The position numbers and the translations under genes were made by a program. From assembly GCF_036127095.1 (NCBI RefSeq), contig NZ_CP108006.1, forward strand, positions 7,989,501 through 8,053,500: DNA of 64,000 nucleotides, written 5' to 3'. The notes beneath the pieces are model-generated. The model was given only the letters and a program-made list of their open reading frames with translations, made no database searches and was not told where the DNA came from. Source of the stretch: Streptomyces sp. NBC_00335. GTDB taxonomy: Bacteria > Actinomycetota > Actinomycetes > Streptomycetales > Streptomycetaceae. Below, piece by piece: positions 18,252 through 27,120 of the stretch (the stretch's first letter is position 1; every line of letters begins with the position of its first letter).

Positions 18252-19565
18252 TCAGCGGCCGGTCGTGGCGAAGAGGCGGCGCCAGGTCTCCGGGCCCGGG
18301 TAGCCGTCCGCCTCCGCGCCCCGCCAGCCCTGTGCCCGCTGGAAGGCTTCGACGTTGCGCCGGTCGCTCTCGGACCAACGGGGGCCGGGGCCCTCGGAGT
18401 AGTGCCGCCCGTAGCCGCGCTCGACCAGACGGCGGCCCAGCCGGGCCACGTGGTCGTTGGACTGACCGGGGCGGAAGTACTGCCCGCCGGGGAAGGCGGA
18501 GCCGGTCGTGGACCCGTCGCCCCCGGAGGGGATGTTCCGCCCCTTGCCGCCGGTGAGCAGGGTCCAGGTCGCCGGCCCCGGGATCCCGTCGGCCTCGGCG
18601 CCGCGCCACCCCTGCGCCTCCTGGAAGGCCTTGGTGGCGGCACGGTCCGCGGAGCCCCACACCGGCCCGGGGCCGGAGGCGTAGAAGCGGCTTGCGCCGC
18701 GCGCCACGAGCATCTCGCCGAGCCGGGTGACGTGGGGACCGTTCGCCCCGGGGCCGAAGGCGCCCGCCCCGGGGAACGCGCCGGAGTCCTCCTCGCCGCC
18801 GCCCTCGCGCAGGCCCGTGTAGCGGTAGGCCACGTAGCGCGAGGAGTTGTTCCAGTACGCGTACGGGTTCGTGCGCTTCAGGGTGTGCGGGCGGGTCTGC
18901 TCATAGGCGGTGTAACGGCTCATGGACGCATCGGTCCAGCCGCCGAAGAGCACCACATGGGATCCGGCGCCCGGGTCCGACGGGTTGTGGAACAGCAGCA
19001 TGTCGCCGGGCCGCAGCTCGGACTTGGATATGCGCTGCCCGAACTGGTCCAGGCTGCCGGTCCACTGGTTGGAACCGAGGCCCCAGGCCATCGAGACGAA
19101 GCCGGAGCAGTCCGTCCGGTAGCCGTTCCGGTAGGCGTTCATGCTGTACGGGACCTGCGCGTCGACCCATTGCTGGGCCCGGCGCATGATGTCCGCCCGA
19201 GTGGTGGCGGTGGCCCCCGGGGCGCTCAGGCGCCCCGCCGAGTCCCGCACCAGGGGGCCGGTCGGTCCCTGGGGAGTGGACTGCGCGCCGTCGGGCGAAG
19301 GGGCGCGCCCCGTTTCGACGGCCTGTGCGGCCGCGGCTGTCCCCGGTGTGACGGCGAGGCCGCACGCTCCGGCGACGGTGGCGACGGCCAGTGCCCGGAC
19401 CCGCCCGCGCGGCGTGTGCCGGGCGGCGGTGGAGCGGCGATCGGAACGGCACCCCGGGCAGGGGCAGTCCGCCGCCGGCGGTATCTCGGTGAAGTCGATC
19501 GGTGGCATGAGGAGCATGAGCGGCAAATCCCTCAGTACAGGGGCATAAGTGCCCAAGTCGATCAT
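18252..19565 (-). CDS. Peptidoglycan-binding protein with NlpC/P60-like domain
   Basis: A 437-residue exported cell-wall protein. After a hydrophilic leader, a hydrophobic stretch ending in AAAAQA (near residue 80) serves as signal sequence. Residues about 130-260 contain YRTDCSGFVSMAWGL, matching the catalytic-Cys region of NlpC/P60-like amidases, and a later His (GAGSHVVLF). Two similar C-terminal repeats (about 285-350 and 370-432), each with the pattern ASGPGPxW..D..A..FQ.AQGWRG.EADG.PGP.TW, are peptidoglycan-binding domains. It probably cleaves or anchors to wall peptides. An unusual CPCPGCRSDRR segment (residues 34-44) precedes the signal, so the true start may be further in; MLLMPPIDF is one alternative. 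Confidence 0.82.
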   Translation of the reverse strand: MIDLGTYAPVLRDLPLMLLMPPIDFTEIPPAADCPCPGCRSDRRSTAARHTPRGRVRALAVATVAGACGLAVTPGTAAAAQAVETGRAPSPDGAQSTPQGPTGPLVRDSAGRLSAPGATATTRADIMRRAQQWVDAQVPYSMNAYRNGYRTDCSGFVSMAWGLGSNQWTGSLDQFGQRISKSELRPGDMLLFHNPSDPGAGSHVVLFGGWTDASMSRYTAYEQTRPHTLKRTNPYAYWNNSSRYVAYRYTGLREGGGEEDSGAFPGAGAFGPGANGPHVTRLGEMLVARGASRFYASGPGPVWGSADRAATKAFQEAQGWRGAEADGIPGPATWTLLTGGKGRNIPSGGDGSTTGSAFPGGQYFRPGQSNDHVARLGRRLVERGYGRHYSEGPGPRWSESDRRNVEAFQRAQGWRGAEADGYPGPETWRRLFATTGR

Positions 19566-19875
19566 GCTCCATGGCGGGCCGGGAGGGGCTCAAGTCCTCC
19601 GGAGCGGTGTCCGGCATGTCGGACGGGGCACCGGGCCGTGGCGGGGGTCGATGCAAGGGCGTTGGGCACCGGGCACTCGGCGCTGCGGCGCTGCGGCGCT
19701 GGGCGCTGGGCGCGACGTGCGGGCGCGGCGGGCCGTCCTCGGCGCCGACGGTCCCGGAAGTGGACGCCGCGTCCCCGGGTGGGCGCGGGCTTCGACATTC
19801 GGGCGATGCCGCAGATCGGTGGGGCCGGGCATGATCCTTGGTCGAAGACCCTTACCGACGACGAAAGTGCGCATC
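19566..19875. other. Divergent intergenic region with short tandem repeats
   Basis: About 310 bases between two divergent genes (peptidoglycan-binding protein and GNAT), so it should hold both promoters. Near 19,679-19,712 it has a run of CGCTGCGG/CGCTGGG repeats. No operator or gene stands out. Confidence 0.5.
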
Positions 19876-20334
19876 ATGTCGACCACCATCACCGTCCGCG
19901 CGGTCCGCGACGCGGACTTCCCGCAGTGGCGCGCCCTGTACCGCGGCTACGCGGACTTCTACCGGGTCGAGCAGACCGAGGAGGCCGCCGAACGCGTGTG
20001 GACGTGGATCAACGACCCCGCCCACGAGGTGAACGCCCTCGTCGCCGAGGACGTGGACGGCCGGCTGATCGGCCTGGCGCACTACCGCCCGTTCGCCCGC
20101 CCCCTTTCGGCCACCACCGGCGGGTACCTGGACGACCTGTTCGTCGACCCCGCCCGGCGCGGCTCCGGCGCCGCCGATCAGCTGCTCACGGCCTTGGGTG
20201 AGATCGCTGCCGAACGCGGCTGGAGCGTCGTCCGCTGGATCACGGCCGACGACAACCACCGCGCCCGGTCCAAGTACGACCAAGTGGCGACTCGTACGAT
20301 GTGGGTCACCTACGACATGGCTCCGGCCAGCTGA
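19876..20334 (+). CDS. GNAT-family N-acetyltransferase
   Basis: A 152-residue acetyltransferase that would move an acetyl group from acetyl-CoA to an amine. The GNAT fold is indicated by the opening ITVRAVRDADFPQWRALY, the strand-4 motif GYLDDLFVDPARRGSGAADQLL (positions about 80-101, containing the Q/RxxGxG/A CoA loop as RRGSGA), and the closing DNHRARSKYDQVATRTMWVTY. The start ATG at 19,876 follows from the conserved N-terminus. Substrate is unknown. It is a single gene on the plus strand, converging on the rodlin gene with a strong shared hairpin between them. Confidence 0.9.
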   Translation: MSTTITVRAVRDADFPQWRALYRGYADFYRVEQTEEAAERVWTWINDPAHEVNALVAEDVDGRLIGLAHYRPFARPLSATTGGYLDDLFVDPARRGSGAADQLLTALGEIAAERGWSVVRWITADDNHRARSKYDQVATRTMWVTYDMAPAS

Positions 20335-20400
20335 TCGAAGCGATTCGCGCGGGGCCCGGACGACCTGGGGCCTGAACGGTCTGGGGCCCGGACGGCCGAC

Positions 20401-20443
20401 GGCCCGGCCGCGGAGCGCTCGTGCGGGCGTCCGCGGCCGGGCC
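20401..20443. terminator. 14-bp hairpin between convergent GNAT and rodlin genes
   Basis: GGCCCGGCCGCGGA (20,401-20,414) pairs perfectly with TCCGCGGCCGGGCC (20,430-20,443) over a 15-base loop. It lies 67 bases after the GNAT stop and 50 bases before the rodlin stop, so it can serve as a bidirectional terminator. A short GTCAGTCA repeat follows at about 20,451-20,480. Confidence 0.75.
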
Positions 20444-20492
20444 GGGCCAGTCGGTCAGTCAGTCAGTCATTCAGCCAGTCAGGGGCGGGCCG

Positions 20493-20906
20493 TCAGCTTC
20501 CCTGCGACAGGTTGCCCGACAGGACCGGGATGTTGTCCAGGATGTGGGAGAGCGCCTCGTCGCCCTTGGCCTGGGTGGAGTTCTCGGTGCACTGCTGGTT
20601 CTGCGGGTTGGACAGGACGTTGATGTCCTGGACGCCCACGTTCGCGAGGACGGCGACGAGCGACTGCGCGTTGACCTTGACCGGCAGACCGATGCACGGC
20701 TTGTTCAGCGTGCCCTGGACCGCGGAGAGCTGGGGGCTCATCGCGCCGTGGGTCTTCTGGTTGCCGTAGGCCTGCACGGCGCCGTTGCCGTTGACGGTGT
20801 TGATCCCGTTGTCATTGCCGATGGCCATGGCCGGAGCGGCCATGGCGCCGCCGGCGCCGATCGCGGCGGCGGTGGTGACTGCGGTGACCATCATCTTCTT
20901 CAGCAT
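20493..20906 (-). CDS. rdl: Rodlin, aerial-hypha and spore surface protein
   Basis: A 137-residue secreted protein of the rodlin family, which with chaplins forms the rodlet layer on Streptomyces aerial hyphae and spores. The signal peptide (MLKKMMVTAVTTAAAIGAGG, cleaved after about residue 30) is followed by the family hallmarks NGINTVNGNGAVQAYGN, a central Cys in NKPCIGLPVKVNAQS, a second Cys in PQNQQCTENSTQAKG, and the end DEALSHILDNIPVLSGN. Start ATG at 20,906 with AAGGATCT upstream. In S. coelicolor two rodlin genes are divergently arranged; here the neighbour upstream is a phosphotransferase gene, so this copy stands alone. Whether it corresponds to rdlA or rdlB cannot be told. Confidence 0.95.
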   Translation of the reverse strand: MLKKMMVTAVTTAAAIGAGGAMAAPAMAIGNDNGINTVNGNGAVQAYGNQKTHGAMSPQLSAVQGTLNKPCIGLPVKVNAQSLVAVLANVGVQDINVLSNPQNQQCTENSTQAKGDEALSHILDNIPVLSGNLSQGS

Positions 20907-21047
20907 TACCTGGAGATCCTTCGTTGGAGCGGGGTGGTACCCGTCGGTCATTTCGCCCTGGCAACGCCTGAGACCTTGCAGATGTGGCGCTAAGTCACCC
21001 GTTTGGCTCGACCCGCTCTACGGCCTGACGGGCGGCCCGGCCGGCGG

Positions 21048-21083
21048 GCGGGTGGACGAGCGGGTGGACGGGCGGGTGGACGG
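21048..21083. repeat. Three tandem 12-mers after phosphotransferase stop
   Basis: GCGGGTGGACGA followed by two copies of GCGGGTGGACGG, ending one base before the stop codon of the phosphotransferase gene. They lie between that stop and the rodlin promoter region. Function unknown. Confidence 0.8.
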
Positions 21084-22115
21084 TCAGACGGGCGGAGCCT
21101 GCCTCAGGAGGTCCAGCGCCGTCGCCAAGTCGGCGGCGGCCAGGTCGGTGAGGGGCGCCCGCGCCTGCGGGTCGTAGCCGCGGGGGACGCCTTCGACCAG
21201 GACGATCAGCGCCAGGTAGGCGCGGTACATCGCGATGCGCAGGCGTTCGTCGGCCGTGAGCGGGCCGGAGCGGTAGCCGGACAGGAAGGCCGGGTCCCGG
21301 GTGATGTCGTCGAAGAGCGCGGTGGACACCAGGTCGGCGAGCGGATCTCCCCAGAACGCCCGTTCGCCGTCGATGATCCCGGTGATCTCCAGGCGTCCGT
21401 CCCGCTCGGCGAGCAGGATGTTGCCCTCCCACAGGTCGAAGTGGACCAGCGAGGGGGCCGTCACCTGGTCGAGGAGCCGGCCCCGCTCACGGACGAGGCC
21501 GAGGACGAGGCCGGGGTCGACGGGCAGCGGGGCGCCGAACCGGCGGGCGTCCGCGCAGACATCGGCCAGCATGCCCTCGAAGGCGATCCGCCAGCTCGTG
21601 CCGGCGCCCGCCGGCGGGTTCCCGTACGGATAGCCGAAGGAGGAACCCCGTACGCGGTGGAGCCCGCGGACGAGGCGGCCGAGGTCGGTGCGCAGTCTTG
21701 CCTGGTCCGAGGAACCGATCCCGGCGCGCAGCCGGTCCCAGGGTTCGCCCTCCAGGTGTGTCATCAGGAGGTAGTCGGCGCCGATCGCACTCCGGTCGAA
21801 GCCGGTCGCCACGACTCCGGGCACCGGCAGGCCGGGCACCGTCGAGGCACGCCGGTAGAACTCGGCTTCGGTGCGCATCAGCGCGTTCTCGTAGGTCATG
21901 AGCGGTGTGCCCGCCGGCGGTGCGACCTTGAGCACGACCGGCCGCTCTCCCGGGCCGGGGTCCCGCGGTCCGCCGGGCCGGGCGGCCAGGGTGAGCAGGT
22001 GGACCGAGTTGAAGGTGCCGCCGGCCAGCTCCCGGTGGCGCAGGACCCTGGTGTCCGGGTCCTGGGCGTGCGCGACCGCGCGCGTGATCTGTTCGTCGGT
22101 CAGGGTCCGCTGCAT
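21084..22115 (-). CDS. Aminoglycoside phosphotransferase family protein
   Basis: A 343-residue kinase-like protein of the APH/choline-kinase fold. The catalytic loop reads LVHFDLWEGNIL (Asp as base, Asn as metal ligand) and the metal-binding motif IIDGERAFWGDPLADL takes the place of the DFG motif. The N-lobe has VVLKVAP (ATP-binding lysine) and an EAEFYRRAS helix. ATG at 22,115 was chosen because a GGAGGA lies eight bases upstream. The family covers antibiotic kinases, fructosamine and small-metabolite kinases; none can be chosen here. A perfect 16-bp palindrome 42 bases before the start suggests repression by a LacI-family regulator, which would fit a metabolic role better than a resistance one. 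Confidence 0.88.
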   Translation of the reverse strand: MQRTLTDEQITRAVAHAQDPDTRVLRHRELAGGTFNSVHLLTLAARPGGPRDPGPGERPVVLKVAPPAGTPLMTYENALMRTEAEFYRRASTVPGLPVPGVVATGFDRSAIGADYLLMTHLEGEPWDRLRAGIGSSDQARLRTDLGRLVRGLHRVRGSSFGYPYGNPPAGAGTSWRIAFEGMLADVCADARRFGAPLPVDPGLVLGLVRERGRLLDQVTAPSLVHFDLWEGNILLAERDGRLEITGIIDGERAFWGDPLADLVSTALFDDITRDPAFLSGYRSGPLTADERLRIAMYRAYLALIVLVEGVPRGYDPQARAPLTDLAAADLATALDLLRQAPPV

Positions 22116-22156
22116 CGCGGGTGTCCTCCGGTCCGGAGCGTCTGACGGATCCACTG

Positions 22157-22172
22157 GGGAGAGCGCTCTCCC
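22157..22172. promoter_or_regulatory. 16-bp perfect palindrome, LacI-family-like operator
   Basis: GGGAGAGCGCTCTCCC, fully self-complementary, 42 bases upstream of the phosphotransferase ATG. The central GAGCGCTC core with a CpG at the dyad is typical of LacI/GalR-family operators in Streptomyces (for example the CebR type). No LacI-family gene is nearby, so the regulator would act in trans. Confidence 0.6.
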
Positions 22173-22236
22173 GTGGCGTGAACCTAACGCGCCGCCTCTG
22201 CCGGGGTCAAGGAGCCGTCGCCACTCGACCGGCATG

Positions 22237-22282
22237 CGCGCGACCCGGACCTCCCCGGGGAGGGGGAGGGCCGGGTCGCGCG
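22237..22282 (-). terminator. 12-bp hairpin after the subtilisin gene
   Basis: CGCGCGACCCGG (22,237-22,248) pairs perfectly with CCGGGTCGCGCG (22,271-22,282). It starts 12 bases after the protease stop and is followed by no U tract. Good candidate terminator for the minus-strand protease gene; it also separates it from the phosphotransferase promoter. Confidence 0.75.
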
Positions 22283-22294
22283 GGACGGGACGGG

Positions 22295-24082
22295 TCAGGA
22301 GGCGAAGCAGAGGGACTGGCCGGTACCGAAGCCGTAGCAGTCGATGCGGCGCGAAGCGGTGGCCGTCAGGCCGGAGTTGTCGGTGACGGTCAGCTCGGCG
22401 GTGTAGCTGCGCTGTCCGGCCGGGTAGCGGTGGGCGACGGTGGCTCCGGTGCCCGTGGCGGCGTCGCCGAACTTCCACTTGTACGAGGCGATCGAGCCGT
22501 CGGAGTCCTTGGAGCCCGAGCCGTCGAAGGAGCAGTCCTGGTACCAGCAGGACACCGAGAACGCCGCGGTCGGCGGGGTGCCCGTCGGAGGCTGCGTGGT
22601 CCCGGCGGTGACGGGCTTGGTGACGGTGGCCGTGCGGCCGGAGTCGTCGGTGACGGTCAGCTTGACCGAGTAGGTGCCGGCGGCGGAGTACTCGTGGGAC
22701 GGCTTGACGCCCTCACCCTTCGCACCGTCGCCGAACTCCCAGGCGTACGAGGCGATCGAGCCGTCCGGGTCCTTGGACGCCGAGGCGTCGAAGGCGCAGG
22801 AAGCGGCCGAAGTCGAGCACTGGGCGGCGAAGTCCGCGACCGGCTCACCGGGCTGGGTGGGAGCGCCGAGCTTGGTCACGTTCAGGAACTTGTTGGGGGA
22901 GCCCGAACCGGCCCCGGTCACCACACCCGACTGCGCGTTGTCCACCAGCGCGTCGCGCACCTGCTGCGGGGTGGCGTCGGGGTGCGCCGAGAGGTAGATC
23001 GCAGCCGCTCCCGCCGTGTGCGGAGTGGCCATGGAGGTGCCGCTCATCGTCTGGGTGCCCCCGCCCATCTTGGTGGAGACGATGGAGCCGCCGGGGGCGA
23101 ACAGGTCGAGGCAGGAACCGTAGTTGGAGAAGCTGGAGCGGGCGTCGTTGCTGTCCGTGGAGCCGAGGGTGATGGCCGCGGGCAGGCGCGCCGGGCTGGT
23201 GTTGCACGCGTCCTTGCTGTCGTTGCCCGCGGCGACGGCCACCGGCACGCCCGCGTTGATCACGCCGGCCACGGCGTCGTCGAGCGCACGGTCGGCGCTG
23301 CCGCCCAGGGACATGTTGACGACGGCCGGCTTCTTGGCGTTCCTCGCGATCCAGTCCATGCCGGCCGCGATCTGCTCCGTGGACCCGGAACCCTGGCAGT
23401 CGAGCACCCGCACCCCGACCAGCTTCACGTTCTTGGCGACGCCGTATGCGCTGCCGCCCACGGTCCCCGAGACGTGCGTGCCGTGTCCGTGGCAGTCGGC
23501 GGAGTCCGCGTCGTTGTCGATGAAGTCGTAGCCCGAGGAGGCGCGGGAGCCGAAGTCCGAGTGCTGCCGGTAGAGGCCGGTGTCCGCGATGTACGCGGTC
23601 ACCCCGCTGCCGTCGTTCGGGTAGGCGTAGGAGCCGTCCTTCGCTCCGTCGACGCGGTCGATGCCCCAGGACGGCGGGTTGGGCTGGGTCCCCGACACGC
23701 GGAAGACGGTGTCGGCCTGGACGTAGCGCACGCCCGGCGCGGCCGCGAGCCGCCGGGCCTGCGCCGGGGTCGCCTTCACGGAGAAGCCCTTGAGGGCGGC
23801 CGTGTACAGCTGACGGACCGCCCCTCCGTGGCGGTCCGTCAGCGTCTTCGCCTCCCCGGCGGTCTCGGCCGTGGCGGTGGCGCGCAGGGAGGGCGCGCCG
23901 TCGAGGACGACGAGGTACCGGCCGCTCACGGTGTCCGCCGCGCCCTCGCCGAGGACCCGGCCCTCCGCGGGTCCGGCGTGGGCCTGGGTGGCGGCGCCGA
24001 ACAGGCCGAGGACGGTCGCGGTGGCGGCACCGAGACATATGGCCCCGAGCCGGGTGCTTCTTGCCGCACGCTGTGCACGCAT
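22295..24082 (-). CDS. Secreted subtilisin-family protease with two PKD domains
   Basis: A 595-residue secreted serine protease. The signal peptide (about 1-36, AHA end) is followed by an inhibitor-I9 propeptide (about 50-135), an S8 catalytic domain (about 138-400) and two PKD domains (about 410-495 and 510-590), each with DPDGSIASYAWEFGDG-type motifs. The triad is Asp167 (IADTG), His200 (HGHGTH) and Ser350 (GTSMATP), with oxyanion Asn in AAGND. Cysteine pairs occur in both PKD domains and at the very C-terminus. ATG at 24,082 is used because AGGAG lies eight bases upstream; a start 36 bases earlier also exists. PKD domains usually aid binding to insoluble protein such as collagen or keratin. 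Confidence 0.94.
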   Translation of the reverse strand: MRAQRAARSTRLGAICLGAATATVLGLFGAATQAHAGPAEGRVLGEGAADTVSGRYLVVLDGAPSLRATATAETAGEAKTLTDRHGGAVRQLYTAALKGFSVKATPAQARRLAAAPGVRYVQADTVFRVSGTQPNPPSWGIDRVDGAKDGSYAYPNDGSGVTAYIADTGLYRQHSDFGSRASSGYDFIDNDADSADCHGHGTHVSGTVGGSAYGVAKNVKLVGVRVLDCQGSGSTEQIAAGMDWIARNAKKPAVVNMSLGGSADRALDDAVAGVINAGVPVAVAAGNDSKDACNTSPARLPAAITLGSTDSNDARSSFSNYGSCLDLFAPGGSIVSTKMGGGTQTMSGTSMATPHTAGAAAIYLSAHPDATPQQVRDALVDNAQSGVVTGAGSGSPNKFLNVTKLGAPTQPGEPVADFAAQCSTSAASCAFDASASKDPDGSIASYAWEFGDGAKGEGVKPSHEYSAAGTYSVKLTVTDDSGRTATVTKPVTAGTTQPPTGTPPTAAFSVSCWYQDCSFDGSGSKDSDGSIASYKWKFGDAATGTGATVAHRYPAGQRSYTAELTVTDNSGLTATASRRIDCYGFGTGQSLCFAS

Positions 24083-24229
24083 CCAACTGCTCCTACTGAT
24101 CGGGTTCCTGGATGCCACGGCGTGGGGGCCGGGGCACGGGGATCACCCTCGTGACACCGGGGGAGCACGGCAATCCGTACCCGGGTCCGTAGGAGTACCT
24201 ATTCGCAGCCGTCACGCGCGCCCCGGGCG

Positions 24230-27016
24230 CTACGGAGTACGTACCTCCGTGCGGCTGCTGACCTTCAGCTTCCGCAGCACCTTCGCCACGTGCTGCTCCA
24301 CCGTGCGCGGCGAGAGGAACAGCAGCTCGGCGATCTCCCGGTTGGTCCGGCCCGAGGCCACCAGCCGGGCCACGTCCGCCTCCCGCGGCGACAGTCCCTC
24401 GCCGTAGCCGCCCCGGCCGCGCCGGGCCGCCGCCACGTGCCCGCTGCCGCGCAGCGCCCGCCGGCAGCGGGCCGCCTCACGCACGGCTCCGATGCGCTCG
24501 AACTCGGCGGCCAGGAGCGCCAGTTCGTCGGCGTCCGGTACGCATTCCAGCGCGGCCTCCACGGCCTGGGCCGCGCTGTGCGGCCGGCGCAGCGCGGTGA
24601 ACTGGGCAGCCGCCCGGCGGTAGTGCGCCGATGCCTCCTGCGGCTGACCGGCCGACCGGGCCACGGCCGCCCGGCACAGCGGCAGCGCCGCCAGCGCCAG
24701 GGGGTGGTCGCGTCCCGCGATGGCCTGCGCGTACTCCCCGGTCAGTCGTCCCGCGTCGGCGATCCGGCCCGCCCGGACGTACGCGTCCACGCCGGCCGCC
24801 GCCAGGTCCGCGGCCCAGCCCCAGAGCCCCTTGTGCCGGACGCGCGCGAGTCCCCGGTCGGCCTCGGAGCAGGCCGCGCCGGCCCGGCCCCGCGCGAGGT
24901 GGATGCGTACCGCCGCCGCGCCCGCGGCGGCCAGGACCGGCGAGGCCGCGTTGTGCGGATCGTCCAGAGCGGCCGCCGCGAGGTGCTCGGCCGCCTCCTC
25001 CCACTCCCCGTGCGCGGCGCCCAGGAGCCCCAGGACCAGGCGCGCCTCCGACTCGATGCCGTAGGCGCCCTGGGCCGCCTCCCAGACCTGCCGGGCGCGC
25101 TCGCCGAGCCCCTCCCAGCGCCCCTGGCTCCACTCCAGGCGCAGCACGGTCGCGTCGATGATCCCGCGCAGGTACGGGGCCCCGCACGCGGCGGCTATGC
25201 GGTCGCCCTCCCGGCGGAACAGGTCGGCCTCCGGGTCCTTGCCCAGCCAGGCCGCGGCGTCGGCGAGGTTCCCGCACATCCGCGCGAGCTCCAGGCGGCC
25301 CGCCCGGTCCGCCGCGCCGGCGGCGAGCAGGGCCTCCGCCTCGGCGCGCACCGCCCCCTCGCCGAGGGCCATCCGCAGGACGAGGTGGTTGCCGCGCACC
25401 GCGAGCCGCAGCGCCTCGTCCCCGTGCGCGGCGGCGATCCGCTCCGCGCGGCCGATCCACTCCTGGTAGACCGCGTACGGTTCTTCGCCCCACGTCGGCA
25501 TGGCGAGTCCGGCCATGCCCCGGGCGGCGCGGGCCGGGCGTTCGCGGAGCTCGGCGACGGCGCGGACGGTGTCCAGCCGGCCCTGGCGGTGGTCGCCGGC
25601 CTGGTTGTTCAGCAGCAGCCCGAGGTTGAGCCGGATGTCCCCGCGCACGGCGTCGGGCAGCGCCCCGCCGTCGTCGACCACCCGGCGCAGCAGCCGGGCG
25701 GTGCGCCGGTGGGTGAGGCCGATCGTGGCCGCGCGGCTGAGCCGCAGGGCCAGGCGCGCGCAGTCCTCGGCCGGCAGCCCGGGATCGTCGAGGAGCCCTT
25801 CGAGGAGTTCCACGGCGAGCGCCGTGTCGCCGATCTCCCGGGCGTGCTCGGCGGCGTCCTCCGCGTAGCGCCGCCAGGCCTCCACGGCGCCGGCCTGCCG
25901 GGCGTGGTAGGCCAGCCGTACGAGTGGCGGCGCGGGCAGCGCGGCCAGCGCGGTGACGGCACGCAGGTGCAGGCGCCGCCGGTCCGGGCCCAGCAGGGCC
26001 TCGTACACGGCCTGTTGGGCCAGTCCGTGCCGGAATCCGTACCGGTCCTCGCCCCAGTCGTGGAGCACTCCGGCCCGCAGCGCGGCCCCCACGGCCGCGG
26101 CCCCGGCCTCCTCGTCGAGCCCCGCCACGGCGGTGACCAGGGCCTCCTGCGCCGGATCGCGCAGCACCGCGGCCGCGTGGACGACCGCGAGGGCCGGCGC
26201 GTCCAGTCCGGCGGTCCGATCGGCCATCGCCTCCTGGAGCAGGGCGGGCACGGCCGTCGGAGCGCCCGGACCCCGCACGAACTCCTCCAGCACGAAGGGG
26301 ATCCCGGCGGTCCGCTCGTGCAACTCGTCCGCCAGCCGCGCGGATACGGGCCCGCCCGTGAGCGCGGCGGCCAGGGTGCGCACCTCGCCCGCGTCGAGCG
26401 CCTCCAGCCGCATCAGGAGGGACTCGTGACCGGCCGCCCGCCGGTAGGCGCGCCCCAGCGGCAACCCGGGGGCGGGCAGGTCCTCCCGCCGGTAGGTCAG
26501 TACGACGGCGAGCCCCGGCGGCGGATCCTCGATCAGGAACCGGATCAGGTCGCGGGTGCCGTCGTCGGCCCAGTGGAGGTCCTCGACGACGAGCACGGCC
26601 GGGCACACGGCGGCCAGCAGCGCTCCCACCGCGCGGAAGATCCGGTGCGTGGCGGCGGCCGGGTCGTGCAACGGCTCGCAGGGCGGGGGAAGCCGCTCGG
26701 CGAGCTCCGGCAGGTACGGCCGCAGGGCCCCGCACACGGGGCTGAGCCCGGCCGGCACGGCGTGGGCGAGGGTACGGAGCACATCGAACAGCGGCCCGTA
26801 CGGGAACGGTTCGCGCAGCGGCGGACAGCTCCCCGACAGCACCCGCGCCCTGAGGTCCGGTCTGCGCGCGAGCACCTCGCGCACGAGCCGCGTCTTGCCG
26901 ATCCCGGCCTCGCCCTCGATCAGCACCACGGCGGGCGGCCGGGCCAGCGCCGTACGCATCGCCCGAATCTCCGCATCCCGTCCGACCAGCACCGATGCGC
27001 CCATCCCCGCAGTCAT
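24230..27016 (-). CDS. Large LuxR-family (LAL) ATPase regulator
   Basis: A 928-residue transcription factor of the LAL class. The N-terminus opens [16 protein letters not shown] with Walker [12 protein letters not shown] (near residue 36) and a Walker B region [11 protein letters not shown] (near 145). The middle is a long helical repeat region rich in Ala, Arg and Leu. The C-terminus (about 865-925) is a LuxR helix-turn-helix: [37 protein letters not shown] (37 residues at this position). LAL proteins activate antibiotic or sugar-use genes on binding ATP and an inducer. It has no clear partner: the downstream gene is the subtilisin and the upstream is ectD, whose operon ends facing it. Its target is unknown. 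Confidence 0.93.
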   Translation of the reverse strand: MTAGMGASVLVGRDAEIRAMRTALARPPAVVLIEGEAGIGKTRLVREVLARRPDLRARVLSGSCPPLREPFPYGPLFDVLRTLAHAVPAGLSPVCGALRPYLPELAERLPPPCEPLHDPAAATHRIFRAVGALLAAVCPAVLVVEDLHWADDGTRDLIRFLIEDPPPGLAVVLTYRREDLPAPGLPLGRAYRRAAGHESLLMRLEALDAGEVRTLAAALTGGPVSARLADELHERTAGIPFVLEEFVRGPGAPTAVPALLQEAMADRTAGLDAPALAVVHAAAVLRDPAQEALVTAVAGLDEEAGAAAVGAALRAGVLHDWGEDRYGFRHGLAQQAVYEALLGPDRRRLHLRAVTALAALPAPPLVRLAYHARQAGAVEAWRRYAEDAAEHAREIGDTALAVELLEGLLDDPGLPAEDCARLALRLSRAATIGLTHRRTARLLRRVVDDGGALPDAVRGDIRLNLGLLLNNQAGDHRQGRLDTVRAVAELRERPARAARGMAGLAMPTWGEEPYAVYQEWIGRAERIAAAHGDEALRLAVRGNHLVLRMALGEGAVRAEAEALLAAGAADRAGRLELARMCGNLADAAAWLGKDPEADLFRREGDRIAAACGAPYLRGIIDATVLRLEWSQGRWEGLGERARQVWEAAQGAYGIESEARLVLGLLGAAHGEWEEAAEHLAAAALDDPHNAASPVLAAAGAAAVRIHLARGRAGAACSEADRGLARVRHKGLWGWAADLAAAGVDAYVRAGRIADAGRLTGEYAQAIAGRDHPLALAALPLCRAAVARSAGQPQEASAHYRRAAAQFTALRRPHSAAQAVEAALECVPDADELALLAAEFERIGAVREAARCRRALRGSGHVAAARRGRGGYGEGLSPREADVARLVASGRTNREIAELLFLSPRTVEQHVAKVLRKLKVSSRTEVRTP

Positions 27017-27081
27017 GCGGGTGGAGTCTACGCAGCACCGCAGACCCCCGGTAGGGGTCCGCCCATCACCCCCGCCGGGTA

Positions 27082-27112
27082 GCCGACCCGGCCGGGCAAG
27101 CGCCGGGTCGGC
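27082..27112 (-). terminator. 11-bp hairpin ending the ectoine operon
   Basis: GCCGACCCGGC (27,082-27,092) pairs with GCCGGGTCGGC (27,102-27,112) over a nine-base loop, eight bases after the ectD stop. Confidence 0.75.
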
Positions 27113-27120
27113 CGGACGTG

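Noticed and set aside
15908..18556. 882-residue plus-strand frame
   Set aside because: Opposite the ABC exporter and continuing through intergenic DNA; composition is shadow-like.
21084..22115. Calling the phosphotransferase an antibiotic resistance gene
   Set aside because: The fold is shared by many metabolic kinases, and the operator-like palindrome suggests metabolic control.
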